Positions 43,200 to 54,822 of a DNA stretch of 64,000 bases are shown piece after piece. The stretch is from Phycisphaeraceae bacterium (GTDB lineage Bacteria > Planctomycetota > Phycisphaerae > Phycisphaerales > UBA1924): assembly GCA_020639135.1 (NCBI GenBank), contig JACKHE010000002.1:124001-188000 (forward strand), given 5' to 3'. The notes beneath the pieces are model-generated. The model made no database searches and was not told where the DNA came from. It was given only the letters and a program-made list of their open reading frames with translations. The position numbers and the translations under genes were made by a program. Positions within the stretch are counted from its first letter, which is position 1. Every line of letters begins with the position of its first letter.

Positions 43200-43884
43200 C
43201 GATGTGCTCCGAATCGATTTCTCCGACCACCGCGCCGTCGCGCAGCACGCTGACGCGCCGGCAGTGCGCCGCCGCCGCCGGCTCGTGCGTCACCATCAGC
43301 ACCGTCATCTCGTGATCCCGCGCGATCGCGCCGAGCGTGGACCACATCATCTCGCTCGAGACCGAGTCCAGCGCCCCAGTCGGCTCGTCCGCGAAGAGCA
43401 CCCGGGGCTCGAACAGCAGGGCCCGCGCGATCGCCACGCGCTGCTGCTCGCCGCCCGACATCGCCTCGGGGCGGTGGTCCGCGCGGTCCAGAACGCCCAG
43501 GGCGTCGAGAAGCTGCTCGCTGCGCTGGCGCCGCCACGAGGCGGGTTCGCCCGCGAGTTCGCCGGGCAGCTCCACGTTCTCTCTCGCCGTCATCGTCGGG
43601 ATGAGATTGAACTGCTGGAAGACGATCCCGATCTCACGCTGGCGGAACCGCGTCAGCTGCCGGTCGTTGAGCCCCGAGATCCGCTGACCCGAGACGACGA
43701 TCTCGCCGGCGTCCGGCGTGTCCAGCGCCGCCAGCAGGTGCAGCAGCGTCGATTTTCCGCTCCCCGAGGCGCCCATGATCCCGAAGAATCCGGGGCCCTC
43801 GATCGACAGGTCAACGCCGCGCAGCGCTTCGACAGTCCGTCCGCCCTGCCGGTACGTCTTCTGGACTGCGGTGCATCGGATCAT
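43156..43884 (-). CDS. ABC transporter ATP-binding protein (LolD/MacB type)
   Basis: A 242-residue ATPase. Walker A GASGSGKST, Q-loop FQQFNL, signature MSGGEQQRVAIARAL, Walker B VLFADEPTGALD and the switch His in VTHEP are all intact. It is of the LolD/MacB class that drives mechanotransmission-type exporters with FtsX-fold permeases, and it is encoded just ahead of such a permease with a 44-base overlap. The ATG at 43884 fits the family N terminus (MIRCTAVQKTY). An in-frame GTG at 43920 would add 12 residues. Confidence 0.9.
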   Translation of the reverse strand: MIRCTAVQKTYRQGGRTVEALRGVDLSIEGPGFFGIMGASGSGKSTLLHLLAALDTPDAGEIVVSGQRISGLNDRQLTRFRQREIGIVFQQFNLIPTMTARENVELPGELAGEPASWRRQRSEQLLDALGVLDRADHRPEAMSGGEQQRVAIARALLFEPRVLFADEPTGALDSVSSEMMWSTLGAIARDHEMTVLMVTHEPAAAAHCRRVSVLRDGAVVGEIDSEHIDAVCLADRYQQLVR

Positions 43885-43966
43885 GGGGCGGCCGGGTCGT
43901 GCTGGGATCGTTCGAGGCACGCGAGACCCCGCTTGTTGGGGGTTCGCCGGAGCCGATTGCGTGGAT

Positions 43967-44344
43967 TCAGCCCTGCCGGCTCGCGTACGCCGCGGCGTCG
44001 AGCAGGGCGTCGAATCCCGAGGCGTCCGACGCCCTGATCCGCACCAGCCAGCCCTCGCCGAAGGGGTCGGAGTTCAGCAGCGACGGGTCGTCGGCCAGCC
44101 TCGCGTTGACCTCGACGATCTCCCCGGGAAGCGGGCTGTACACGTCCGAGGCCGCCTTGACCGACTCGACCTCGCCGATCGAGTCCCCGGCGCCGAAGGA
44201 ATCGCCCGGTGACTTCATCTCGACGTAGGTGATGTCCGTCAGCTCATCGACGGCGTGCTGGGTGAGCCCCAGCTTGTACGTGTCGCCGTCGGGCTTGAGC
44301 CATTCGTGCGATTCGGTGTACCGGCGGTCGTCGGGTGTGGTCAT
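43967..44344 (-). CDS. gcvH: Glycine cleavage system H protein
   Basis: A 125-residue lipoyl carrier protein that shuttles the aminomethyl group between the P, T and L proteins. It matches the family throughout: YTESHEWLK at the start, VGEVESVK-type motif here IGEVESVKAASDVY with the lipoylated Lys63, SPLPGEIVEVN and GEGWLVRI at the end. Length is normal. CCGGAG lies six bases before the ATG. The gene is isolated from gcvT and gcvP, which are not in this window. Its promoter candidate is at 44445-44472; I found no glycine riboswitch in the leader of about 95 bases. Confidence 0.95.
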   Translation of the reverse strand: MTTPDDRRYTESHEWLKPDGDTYKLGLTQHAVDELTDITYVEMKSPGDSFGAGDSIGEVESVKAASDVYSPLPGEIVEVNARLADDPSLLNSDPFGEGWLVRIRASDASGFDALLDAAAYASRQG

Positions 44345-44444
44345 GGTGGCTCCGGCCTGCTTGAGGATCACAGGAAGGCGTGCTTGACGGTTGGATGAGC
44401 GGGCCCGGTTGGCCCGGTCTCCGTCCGGATCGGCGGATCCGCCA

Positions 44445-44472
44445 ATGCTACCGGGACTCGGGCCGCTGGCAA
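44445..44472 (-). promoter_or_regulatory. Candidate gcvH promoter
   Basis: On the minus strand TTGCCA (five of six -35 positions), a 16-base spacer and TAGCAT. It predicts a leader of about 95 bases before gcvH. Confidence 0.45.
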
Positions 44473-44501
44473 CCGGTCGGCGCCGGGCCGGCCAGGTCCG
44501 G

Positions 44502-44531
44502 TTTTCACCCGATCGAGGATTCCGGTAGAGT
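44502..44531 (+). promoter_or_regulatory. Candidate promoter of the TIM-barrel/cmk/plsC operon
   Basis: TTTTCA (44502-44507), an 18-base spacer and TAGAGT (44526-44531), giving a leader of about 15 bases before the ATG at 44553. Confidence 0.4.
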
Positions 44532-44552
44532 GCCGCGTCAGGGCCACGCCGC

Positions 44553-45344
44553 ATGCTGCTGATCTTCTCCGCCGCCACATACCGCGCATCGATCAAGTCG
44601 AGCCGGCGAAAGCTCCAGCTCGGCGATCTGCCGCTTCTCGCGCACGACGAGTTCGGGCTCTCGGGCCTGCTCGTGACCACCGATCTCCTTGCCGGCTGGG
44701 ACACCCACGACCTCGACCGGCTCCGCGTGCAGGCCGACAAGTCCGCCTGCCCCTGCCTGGCCCTCGTCGAGCCCGATCCGCACGACCTTGGTGTGCTGAG
44801 CAACGAGAAGGCCTCGGAGTCGGTCGATCGCATGAACCGCGTGCTCCTTGCGGCGAACCGCCTGGGGTGCAGCGCCGTCGGCTTCCGCGTCTCTGGGTCC
44901 AACGACAGCGCCGCCACCGACCGGCTGGTCCGGCGGCTCAAGCTCGTCGTCGCGCAGGCGGAGAAGCTCGACGTCAACCTCCTGCTCGCCATGGCCAAGG
45001 GGCCCACCGAGACCGCCGAGGGGCTCATCGACACCATCAAAAAGGTCGGCGGCTTCCGCATCGGCGCCCTGGCCGACTTCCAGGACGCCGGCGCCACCGA
45101 CGACCCCGCCGACACGATCCGCAGGCTCGCTCCCTACGGGCCGCTCGTCATCGCCTCCTCCGTCGAGTTCGACGATGACGGCTCCCACACCCGCTACGAT
45201 CTCGGCGTGTGCGCCGGCGCCCTCGCCGAAGTCGGCTATGACGGCTCCATCGCCATCGAATACCGAGGCGTCAAGGCGATCGAACAGAGCATCGAATGGA
45301 CCAAGCAGACGGTCGAGCGGGCGCTGACGGAATCCGAATCATGA
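44553..45344 (+). CDS. Sugar phosphate isomerase/epimerase-like TIM-barrel protein
   Basis: A 263-residue protein of the xylose-isomerase-like (AP_endonuc_2) TIM-barrel type. Repeating strand/helix units include LLIFSAATY, GCSAVGFRVSGSN, VNLLLAMAKGP, FRIGALADFQD and the closing SIAIEYRGV. In active members a set of Glu, Asp and His residues binds a divalent metal; here Glu in IAIEYRG and Asp in LADFQD could contribute, but I cannot confirm a full site. Substrate unknown. It is first in an apparent operon: its stop overlaps the cmk start (ATGA), and cmk overlaps plsC. Confidence 0.72.
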   Translation: MLLIFSAATYRASIKSSRRKLQLGDLPLLAHDEFGLSGLLVTTDLLAGWDTHDLDRLRVQADKSACPCLALVEPDPHDLGVLSNEKASESVDRMNRVLLAANRLGCSAVGFRVSGSNDSAATDRLVRRLKLVVAQAEKLDVNLLLAMAKGPTETAEGLIDTIKKVGGFRIGALADFQDAGATDDPADTIRRLAPYGPLVIASSVEFDDDGSHTRYDLGVCAGALAEVGYDGSIAIEYRGVKAIEQSIEWTKQTVERALTESES

Positions 45345-46156
45345 CCAGCAACCTCCTGGAACCCGAGTTGAAACCGGACGCACAACCGACCAACCCGACC
45401 GGGCGACCCCAGGACGGCGTCAGGCCCACCCTCGGCGCTCCGGACGCCGAGATGGCCCTCATCGTCACCATCGACGGGCCCGCAGGCGCCGGAAAGTCCA
45501 CTGTCGCGCGCGAGGTAGCCAGGCGGCTGGGGCTCGAGTTCCTCGACACCGGCGCCATGTACCGCGCCGTCGCTGCCCTGGCGATCGACCACGGCATCGA
45601 CCAGGCCGACGAAGAAGCCGTGGCGAAGCTCACCCGCGACGCCGATCTCCACTTCGACTGGACCACCGACCCCCCGACGCTGCTCGCCTTCGACCGGCCG
45701 ATCATGGACCGCCTGCGCGACCGCGATGTCTCGGCGCTCGTCTCGCCCATCAGCGCGATGCCCGAGGTCCGCGACGTGCTCGTCTCGCTCCAGCGCCGGA
45801 TCGGGGGCCGCCACCCGCTGCTCGTCACCGAGGGCCGCGATCAGGGCTCGGTCGTCTTCCCCCAGGCCCCGGTCAAGCTCTACCTCGACGCCTCGCCCCG
45901 CGTCCGCGCCATCCGCCGGGCCGAGCAGATCGGCGAAGGCGCCGACATCGACGCCATCGAGCGCAAGATCATCGCCCGGGACGAACGCGATTCGACCCGC
46001 GCCGTCGGCCCGCTCGTCAGGCCCAATGGCGGCATCGTCGTGGACAGCTCCGACCTGCCCTTCGACGTCGTCGTGGACACGCTCGTCGGGATCGTCCGCG
46101 AGAAGGTCGGCGGCGAGCTCCTCCTGGCCATCAGCCGCCGCGCGGGCAATGGCTGA
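45341..46156 (+). CDS. cmk: Cytidylate kinase
   Basis: A 271-residue enzyme that phosphorylates CMP/dCMP to the diphosphate for nucleotide and lipid synthesis. It shows the P-loop GPAGAGKST (46-54), the NMP-binding FLDTGAMYRAVA, the VTEGRDQGSVVFP motif (normally EGRDIGTVVFP) and the lid RDERDSTR. The start overlaps the upstream stop as ATGA. That leaves an N-terminal extension of 37 residues, rich in Pro, before MALIVTIDG; an internal ATG at 45452 is the alternative start. The 3' end overlaps plsC by eight bases. A cmk-plsC pairing is common in bacteria, often followed by rpsA, which is absent here. Confidence 0.93.
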   Translation: MTSNLLEPELKPDAQPTNPTGRPQDGVRPTLGAPDAEMALIVTIDGPAGAGKSTVAREVARRLGLEFLDTGAMYRAVAALAIDHGIDQADEEAVAKLTRDADLHFDWTTDPPTLLAFDRPIMDRLRDRDVSALVSPISAMPEVRDVLVSLQRRIGGRHPLLVTEGRDQGSVVFPQAPVKLYLDASPRVRAIRRAEQIGEGADIDAIERKIIARDERDSTRAVGPLVRPNGGIVVDSSDLPFDVVVDTLVGIVREKVGGELLLAISRRAGNG

Positions 46157-46832
46157 GCGGCGCGACGCCATCGGCGCGGCGCGCCCCCGCATGCCGATCC
46201 ACCAGCGCGCGTTCTACTGGCTCTGCTGGTGGATCTCCCTGCTGACGGTCACCGTCCTGTTCCGCTACCGGCGTTTCGGCAGGCGCAACGCCCCCCGCGA
46301 GGGCGCCTTCCTCATCGTCGCCAATCACGAGTCCTACCTCGACCCCGTGCTCGTCGGCTGCGCGATCGACCACCAGCCCGTCACCCCGCTGGCGCGCCGG
46401 TCCCTGTTCGACAACATCTTCTTCGGCACGCTCATCCGCCTGCTGGGCTCCGTCCCCATCGACGAGACCGGCGGCGACGTCGCCGCCATCAAGGAAGGCG
46501 TCCGCCAGCTCCGCGCGGGCCGAATCGTCTCGCTCTACCCCGAGGGAGGCCGCTCGCACGACGGGACGATCCAGCCCTTCAAGCGCGGCGCCCTGCTGCT
46601 GATCAAGCGATCGACCGTCCCCATCCTCCCGGTCGCCGTCGCCGGCGCCTACAACGCCTGGCCGCGCAGCAAGCGGTTCCCCCGCATCTTCGGCCCCCGC
46701 GTCGCGGTCAACGTGGGCGAACCCATCGCGCACGAGGACCTGCTCAAGGACGGCGACGACGCGGCCCTGCGCAGGCTCGAACAGATCATCGCGGGCTTGA
46801 AAGCGGAGATCGCGCCGATCGTCGGCGCCTGA
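46149..46832 (+). CDS. plsC: 1-acylglycerol-3-phosphate acyltransferase (PlsC family)
   Basis: A 227-residue membrane-associated acyltransferase. It has an N-terminal hydrophobic helix (FYWLCWWISLLTVTVLF) and the catalytic NHESYLD (HX4D, His60 and Asp65). The substrate-binding YPEGGRS (normally FPEGTRS) and the later block IVPVAVAG-like PILPVAVAGAYN follow. It makes phosphatidic acid in phospholipid synthesis. It overlaps cmk by eight bases, so expression is probably coupled. Its TGA stop abuts the TGA of the convergent ileS gene with no base between them. Confidence 0.88.
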   Translation: MAERRDAIGAARPRMPIHQRAFYWLCWWISLLTVTVLFRYRRFGRRNAPREGAFLIVANHESYLDPVLVGCAIDHQPVTPLARRSLFDNIFFGTLIRLLGSVPIDETGGDVAAIKEGVRQLRAGRIVSLYPEGGRSHDGTIQPFKRGALLLIKRSTVPILPVAVAGAYNAWPRSKRFPRIFGPRVAVNVGEPIAHEDLLKDGDDAALRRLEQIIAGLKAEIAPIVGA

Positions 46833-49739
<2,907 letters not shown>

Positions 49740-49880
49740 CGGAAGCTGCTTTTTCGAACGGATGCCAGAGAAACGCGGATCATCCACCTCGGGCGGTGGG
49801 GACACGATGGTATCGGTTGAAATCGCCCCGAATTGACAAGGAAGCCCCCTCGAACGCCCCCGGGAGCCTTCGGACACGCC

Positions 49881-49913
49881 AAAACCTAAAGAAGGCCCGT
49901 TCCGCGGGCCTTC
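49881..49913 (-). terminator. Terminator of the 49948-50514 gene
   Basis: Perfect 9-bp arms (GAAGGCCCG and its complement) with a 5-base loop at 49891-49913 are followed on the minus strand by TTTAGGTTTT. It lies 34 bases past the stop. Confidence 0.75.
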
Positions 49914-49947
49914 TGGTGGATGAGATCCGGCCTGAACCTGCCCCCGC

Positions 49948-50514
49948 TCAGCCCTCGTCCGGCTCCTCGTCGGACTTGTGCTCGAAGATCGTCTGCGTCC
50001 GCAGCACCAGCCCGGAGTTGGCGATCAGGTGATAGCTCTGCGCGTGCACCTCGCGGCGGAAGCGCTGGACGTCCAGGATCGAGGCGCACTTGCCGCCCTC
50101 CGGCTCGTCCCACAGGTGCATCAGCGCCCCCGACTCCTCGCCGAACTCTGTCAACTCGCGGTACGTGGCTTCATAAAGATTCTGCGGCAGGGTCTCGGTC
50201 TGGACGGTCGCCATGAAGTTGATCGTCTCGGAGAGCTCCTGCTCGTGGTCCTTCTCGCCGGCGCAAGGGATGGTGGTCTCCAGCCCGCGCTCGGGAAGGT
50301 TCGTGTCCGTGAAGGTCACCAGTTCGGCGCCGCACTGGCCGTCGTGCTGGAAGCGCATGCAGTGCGCGCCGGGCATGATCCAGGCCTCGAAGTCGTACTC
50401 GCCGTGGGTGATTCTTCGCTGGCCCTTGATATCGAAGAGCTCAGGATGGAGCGCCCTGCGATAGACCAGCAGGCGGTAGGCCTGCAGGGTGGCCAGTTTC
50501 AATGGAGTGTTCAT
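49948..50514 (-). CDS. Conserved-looking protein of unknown function
   Basis: A 188-residue soluble protein. There is no signal peptide, membrane helix or catalytic motif I recognise. The centre contains HGEYDFEAWIMPGAHCMRFQ, a Cys/His-containing stretch, and the C terminus has ANSGLVLRTQTIFEHK followed by an acidic tail (EEPDEG). The overall layout recalls small beta-rich DUF2617-like proteins, but this is only an impression. AAGGA lies eight bases before the ATG, and a good terminator follows. It is therefore a well-defined monocistronic gene of unknown role. Confidence 0.7.
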   Translation of the reverse strand: MNTPLKLATLQAYRLLVYRRALHPELFDIKGQRRITHGEYDFEAWIMPGAHCMRFQHDGQCGAELVTFTDTNLPERGLETTIPCAGEKDHEQELSETINFMATVQTETLPQNLYEATYRELTEFGEESGALMHLWDEPEGGKCASILDVQRFRREVHAQSYHLIANSGLVLRTQTIFEHKSDEEPDEG

Positions 50515-50811
50515 GGTGTTCCTTAGCTTGAAGCCGATATGTCGTACGTGGCAATCCGTGCTCGGTCGCGACTCTAGGCAGACGACCGTTTGAAGCCATG
50601 CATTGTGCTGAAAACCACAACTCTGGCAACGATTTTTTTGGGAAAAGTGAGGCGCCCTTTGCGTTCGCTCGATCCGGCCCCACTACATCGTGGTGCTCTA
50701 CGCGGGATCCAGCCGATAGGTTCTTCGGAAATCCTTTTCTTCAGACGATTTCCGCCCGTGCGCACCCACCGCAATCGACAGTTTTTCCACATCTGACGAC
50801 ACCCTCTCCCG
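50515..50811. other. AT-richer intergenic region between divergent genes
   Basis: These 297 bases hold the promoters of the divergent genes at 50514 and 50812. No coding frame with good composition is present. Features seen are a T7 run (50632-50638) and several AT-rich patches (around 50620-50650 and 50720-50790). I see no clear RNA fold. Confidence 0.5.
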
Positions 50812-52785
50812 ATGCCCTCGCTTGATGTCAGGCTCCGACTCGTCAGGAAACTGCCCCGACCGGCGCAGATCGCCGCGCTCGAGGCCGCTCTCACCGTCGC
50901 CGGGACCACCGAGGGCAGCGAAATCGCCCTCCAGCTGCTCGAAATCGCCGCGACGGAGAAACCCCTCCTGACCGAGGGCGGCGCGACGGGTCTCTTCCGC
51001 CGACGCCGGCGTCCGGCTCAGGCGGTCCGCCCCATCCTGGCCCTGCTCAGGGCCTGGCCCATCCTTGGCGAAGACGAGCGGGCCGCCGCTGTCGCCATCG
51101 CCGGCGGCAACATCGCCGCGGTCCTCGACCTGATGGCCGACGATCGGAACTTCGCCCATCGGATCGCGGCCGCCAGGATCGCCGCGCGCCACCCCAGCGC
51201 GGAGACCATCCCGGTCCTGTCGCGGCTCATCATCGATACCGACGACGATGTCCAGGTCGCCGCCGAAAAGGCGTTTGAAGCGATCAGCATCGCCTCCTCC
51301 GCGCTCGACACCCACACGCTCGAAGCGCTGGATCAGGCCCTCGCCGAGGCGGGCCGGGGCTTTGCCGACCACCGCAAGCCGGGGGTGCTCACGGCGATCG
51401 CGGCCCAGCTGCACCGCCCCGGTCCGAGGCTCTCAAACTGGCTCCTCGACGAGCACCAGACCGGGCTGCTCGCGCTGCGCGGGCTGATCCGCCGGGACAA
51501 GACCCCGGAAACCGCCATCGCCGCGATCCGGCTGCTGGGTCACCCCACGCTGCACGGCGCCGCGAGGTCGAGGCTGGAGAATCTGACGAACCCGGACGCG
51601 AGGCGCTCGATGCTCGCACAGTGGCCCTTCCTGCTTAACCCGGTCGCGGCCCGCGCCGTCTCGGCGCTGCGGCGTAGCGACCAGCTGTTTCCCGGCGACG
51701 AGGAAGCGGAGGGACTCGGCGCCGAGTCGAACATCGGCGTGTGTGTCTGGGCGACCTCGATGCGCATCGCGCCGGCCGAGCGTGCGCGCCTCCTGACGAG
51801 GATCGCGCTGCGCGACGACGAACGGGCAGCGCTGGCCGCCGTGCGTCGTCTCGGCGCGCTCCCCAGACCGGACGCGGAGGCGCGGAGCGGCCTGTTTCAG
51901 GCGACGACGGTCGGCTCCAGCGCCATCGCGTGCCTGGCGGCGTCGGCGCTGGTCGATGATCACTCCCCCGCGGCGCGGAACTGGATGCAGGGACTGGGTC
52001 GCTCCCCGCACCGAGCGCTGCGCGAGATCGCCGACCTGTCGATCCGCCGGTTCAACCCCTGGGCGACGGTCCAGGAGGACGATCCGCTCGGCAACGTCCT
52101 CGAAACAAAACGCGCGCTGCGGAACGACACCGAGTCCACCCTCGAACGCATCCGCGAGTTCATCCGCAAGGGCGACCCCGAGCGCCGGCTCCGCGCCATG
52201 CGGCTCGCGACCCGGCTCGGGATCGACGCCCACGTCGAGCTCGAGCTGCTCAAAGCGCTGACCGAGGACGACCCCAAGGTCGTCGCCAGCGCGACGCTGG
52301 CGCTGCGCCGCATCCGCACCACCGCGGCGCGTGCGGCGCTGCTGGCGTGTGTCGATCACGAGGACCCGAGGGTCGTCGCCAACGCGATCGAGGCCCTCGC
52401 CTGGCGCCAGCCGGACCACCCGCGCGTGCTCCTGGCCGCCGAGCATGACGTCGCGCGCACGAGGGCGAACTCCCTCCGCGCCAGGCTCGCGACGCTCAAC
52501 GATCGCAACGCGCAGCTGCGCCTGCGCGACATGCTCGGCGATGACCGCCCCGAGCACCGGCTCTCGGCGCTCTGGGTCGCCCAGCGCACCGGGCAGACCG
52601 GCCTCTCCAGGGACATCGCCCGCCTCCTCCGCGACGAGACCGACGAGCGCGTCATCGCCAGGGGACACCGCTGCGCCAGGCTCCTGCTCGCGCAGCTCAG
52701 GCTCGACGAGGGCGCCGTCATCGATCGCGAAGCCAAGTCCGACTCCGGGATACGCCGCTTCGAGATGCTGGAGGAGCTCAAGTGA
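50812..52785 (+). CDS. HEAT-repeat protein
   Basis: A 657-residue protein composed mainly of HEAT-type helical repeats, clearest at about 95-165 (FAHRIAAARIAARHPSAETI, DDDVQVAAEKAFEAI) and 430-600 (PKVVASATLALRRIRTTAAR, RVVANAIEALAWRQPDHPRV). No signal peptide, so probably cytoplasmic. Such proteins are scaffolds. There is no strong ribosome site or -10 box close to the ATG. The stop overlaps the GTG start of the next gene (GTGA), which has a GGAGG site inside this gene's 3' end. The two proteins are thus probably made together. Confidence 0.78.
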   Translation: MPSLDVRLRLVRKLPRPAQIAALEAALTVAGTTEGSEIALQLLEIAATEKPLLTEGGATGLFRRRRRPAQAVRPILALLRAWPILGEDERAAAVAIAGGNIAAVLDLMADDRNFAHRIAAARIAARHPSAETIPVLSRLIIDTDDDVQVAAEKAFEAISIASSALDTHTLEALDQALAEAGRGFADHRKPGVLTAIAAQLHRPGPRLSNWLLDEHQTGLLALRGLIRRDKTPETAIAAIRLLGHPTLHGAARSRLENLTNPDARRSMLAQWPFLLNPVAARAVSALRRSDQLFPGDEEAEGLGAESNIGVCVWATSMRIAPAERARLLTRIALRDDERAALAAVRRLGALPRPDAEARSGLFQATTVGSSAIACLAASALVDDHSPAARNWMQGLGRSPHRALREIADLSIRRFNPWATVQEDDPLGNVLETKRALRNDTESTLERIREFIRKGDPERRLRAMRLATRLGIDAHVELELLKALTEDDPKVVASATLALRRIRTTAARAALLACVDHEDPRVVANAIEALAWRQPDHPRVLLAAEHDVARTRANSLRARLATLNDRNAQLRLRDMLGDDRPEHRLSALWVAQRTGQTGLSRDIARLLRDETDERVIARGHRCARLLLAQLRLDEGAVIDREAKSDSGIRRFEMLEELK

Positions 52786-53165
52786 CCGGGACGCTCGCCG
52801 ATGCCACGACCCAGCACTGGAGCGGCCTGCTCGTCTTCGGCGGGATCGCTCTCGCGGCGCTGACGCTCGCCTGGGCGGTGACCTGGTGGGTCTGGCGCAG
52901 CCCCCCCGCGCTCGAGCCGCACGAGTACGCCTTCCGCGCGATCGCCCGGAGGCTGCGCCTCACCGCCAGGCAACGCGCGATCTTCCGGAGGCTCGCCCGG
53001 TCGATCGACGCCGATCCCATCGCGCTGCTGATCTGTCAGGAGGCGTATCACAAGGCGCTCCGGCGAGACGAGGGAGTCTCCGAGCACGACGCGCACGCGA
53101 TCGAGAACCTCGTCTTCCGCAAACGCCGCCGTCTCTCCGGCGTCATCCACGGCGGGTCCGCTTGA
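52782..53165 (+). CDS. Small single-helix membrane protein, unknown function
   Basis: A 127-residue protein with one N-terminal membrane helix (LLVFGGIALAALTLAWAVTW) and a basic cytoplasmic helical domain (RLRLTARQRAIFRRLARS). The GTG start overlaps the HEAT gene stop and has GGAGG seven bases upstream. Coupling to the HEAT protein suggests it could anchor it to the membrane, which is inference from context. I do not recognise a family. Confidence 0.72.
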   Translation: MTGTLADATTQHWSGLLVFGGIALAALTLAWAVTWWVWRSPPALEPHEYAFRAIARRLRLTARQRAIFRRLARSIDADPIALLICQEAYHKALRRDEGVSEHDAHAIENLVFRKRRRLSGVIHGGSA

Positions 53166-53235
53166 CCCGGGGCGGCGCCCCGCCCATGCTGCCGGCACAC
53201 GCGGCGCCGGAATCGTTCAGCAAGCGGGACAAACG

Positions 53236-54810
53236 ATGCGCAAGCACATCCTGACGATCCTCTTCGTGCTCGTCCTCGCCGTCACCGGGCTCCTGCTGGT
53301 CAGCGTGCGGCTGTTCGTCTCGGGGACCGCCGGCTTCGACGACTGGGTCATGCGGCAGGTCATCGCCGTCGCGCAGACCTACCTCGTCCCGTCCATCGAG
53401 TTCGATCACTTCCGGTACACGCCGCCGGGGACCGTGACGTACGGGGGCGTGCGCCTGACCTCGCCCGACGGGACGCGCGTCGTTGACGCCGGAGAGATGG
53501 TCGTCACCCTGGGAGAGATCCCCAGCCGCGGCAAGCCGATCGTCATCTCCGGTGTGACCATCCGCGACGGCGAGCTGAACCTCATCGCGACTCCGGATGA
53601 GCCGGGCGTTGAGTTCAAGGGGCTCGTCCCCTTCGTGAAGAAGTCCAACTACCGCCAGCAGGAGTCGCTGCCGCAGGAGGTCCGCCTCAGCGAAACGCTC
53701 GACCTGCGCGCGATCACGCTCGACAACGCCTCCGTCTCGTTCGATCCGGGCGACGGCGAACCCCCGATGCGGCTCGACGGCATGTCGCTGACCATCAACA
53801 TCGAACCCAAAGCCGCGGACGGCGAGGTCTGGCACACGCTCGACATCGACATTGACCGCGGCGATCTCTTCGGGCTCGTTGTTGACGGCCGCATCAACCT
53901 CGACGATCTCAAGGTCGATCTGAACAACCTCGATCTGCGCGTGGACGTGGGGTCCGGTTCCGTCTCGGCGCTCCCGCCGCAACTCCAGCAGATCCTCAGG
54001 GACCACGACGCCAGGGGGCAGCTCGCGATCACGCTGAGGGGAACGGCCGGCCTCCGCCAGTGGCGCGAGAGCGACTTCAACGGCGCCGTCAGCATCGACC
54101 GCTTCAACATCGGCCTCGGCGAGTACCGCGTTCCGATCGAGCAGGCGCGGATCCCGTTCAAGATGGGTGACGGCGCCGCGCTCCTGGGGCCGGCGCAGCT
54201 CAACACCCTCGAGGGCGTCGTCACGGCCCTGCTCAGCGCGGACATCCAGCGGCAGACCATGCCCGCCCAGATCGACTGGACAACCGACAGACTGAACCTC
54301 CGCGAGCTGCTCCGCACCGCGTCGCCCAAGGGCGAGACGCCGAAGCTCGCCGGCATCCTCGCCGCGTTCGGCTCCGCCAACGCCGACCTCGGCGACCTCC
54401 CCGGCTCGATCGACGGCCGGGGCGAGGTCCATATCAGCAAGGGGCGCCTCGTCAACGTTCCGGGCGTGCGCGAGATCAACGATGCGCTCGACCTCGGCTC
54501 GCTGACCAGCGGCAAGGAGTCGCTCAGCGACAGCTTCGATATCGAGTTCCGTCTCGACGACCGCGGCGTCATCGTGGACAAGTCGGAGCTGGAGACGTCG
54601 TCGCTGCTCGCCAGGGGGACCGGCATGGTGTACTACAACACCGCCCTCGACCTGCGCATCAACGCCGGGCCCATGGAGAAGGTGCAGTCCCTGCTGGGCA
54701 GGGTCGGCAAGGCCATCGGATCCATCACCGATCAGCTCGTCACCTACCACGTCACCGGAACAGTCCAGAAGCCCAAGGTCAGCGTCAAGCCCCTCGGCTT
54801 CGGCCTGTGA
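53236..54810 (+). CDS. AsmA-like exported beta-rich protein
   Basis: A 524-residue protein. An N-terminal membrane anchor (ILFVLVLAVTGLLLVSV) is followed by long beta-rich sequence with repeating patterns such as VVDGRINLDDLKVDLNNLDL, and a C-terminal block (GSANADLGDLPGSIDGRGEV; RGTGMVYYNTALDLRINAGP) typical of AsmA/YhdP-type proteins. Members of this group form long hydrophobic grooves that move lipids between the inner and outer membranes. Assignment to the superfamily rests on layout and the C-terminal pattern. It follows the HEAT and small membrane genes by 70 bases on the same strand and could belong to the same unit. Only a weak GGGA site precedes the ATG. Confidence 0.7.
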   Translation: MRKHILTILFVLVLAVTGLLLVSVRLFVSGTAGFDDWVMRQVIAVAQTYLVPSIEFDHFRYTPPGTVTYGGVRLTSPDGTRVVDAGEMVVTLGEIPSRGKPIVISGVTIRDGELNLIATPDEPGVEFKGLVPFVKKSNYRQQESLPQEVRLSETLDLRAITLDNASVSFDPGDGEPPMRLDGMSLTINIEPKAADGEVWHTLDIDIDRGDLFGLVVDGRINLDDLKVDLNNLDLRVDVGSGSVSALPPQLQQILRDHDARGQLAITLRGTAGLRQWRESDFNGAVSIDRFNIGLGEYRVPIEQARIPFKMGDGAALLGPAQLNTLEGVVTALLSADIQRQTMPAQIDWTTDRLNLRELLRTASPKGETPKLAGILAAFGSANADLGDLPGSIDGRGEVHISKGRLVNVPGVREINDALDLGSLTSGKESLSDSFDIEFRLDDRGVIVDKSELETSSLLARGTGMVYYNTALDLRINAGPMEKVQSLLGRVGKAIGSITDQLVTYHVTGTVQKPKVSVKPLGFGL

Positions 54811-54822
54811 CGACCCGGCGCA

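Noticed and set aside
44345..44445. Glycine riboswitch before gcvH
   Set aside because: The leader of about 95 bases shows no tandem aptamer-like conserved segments that I can identify.
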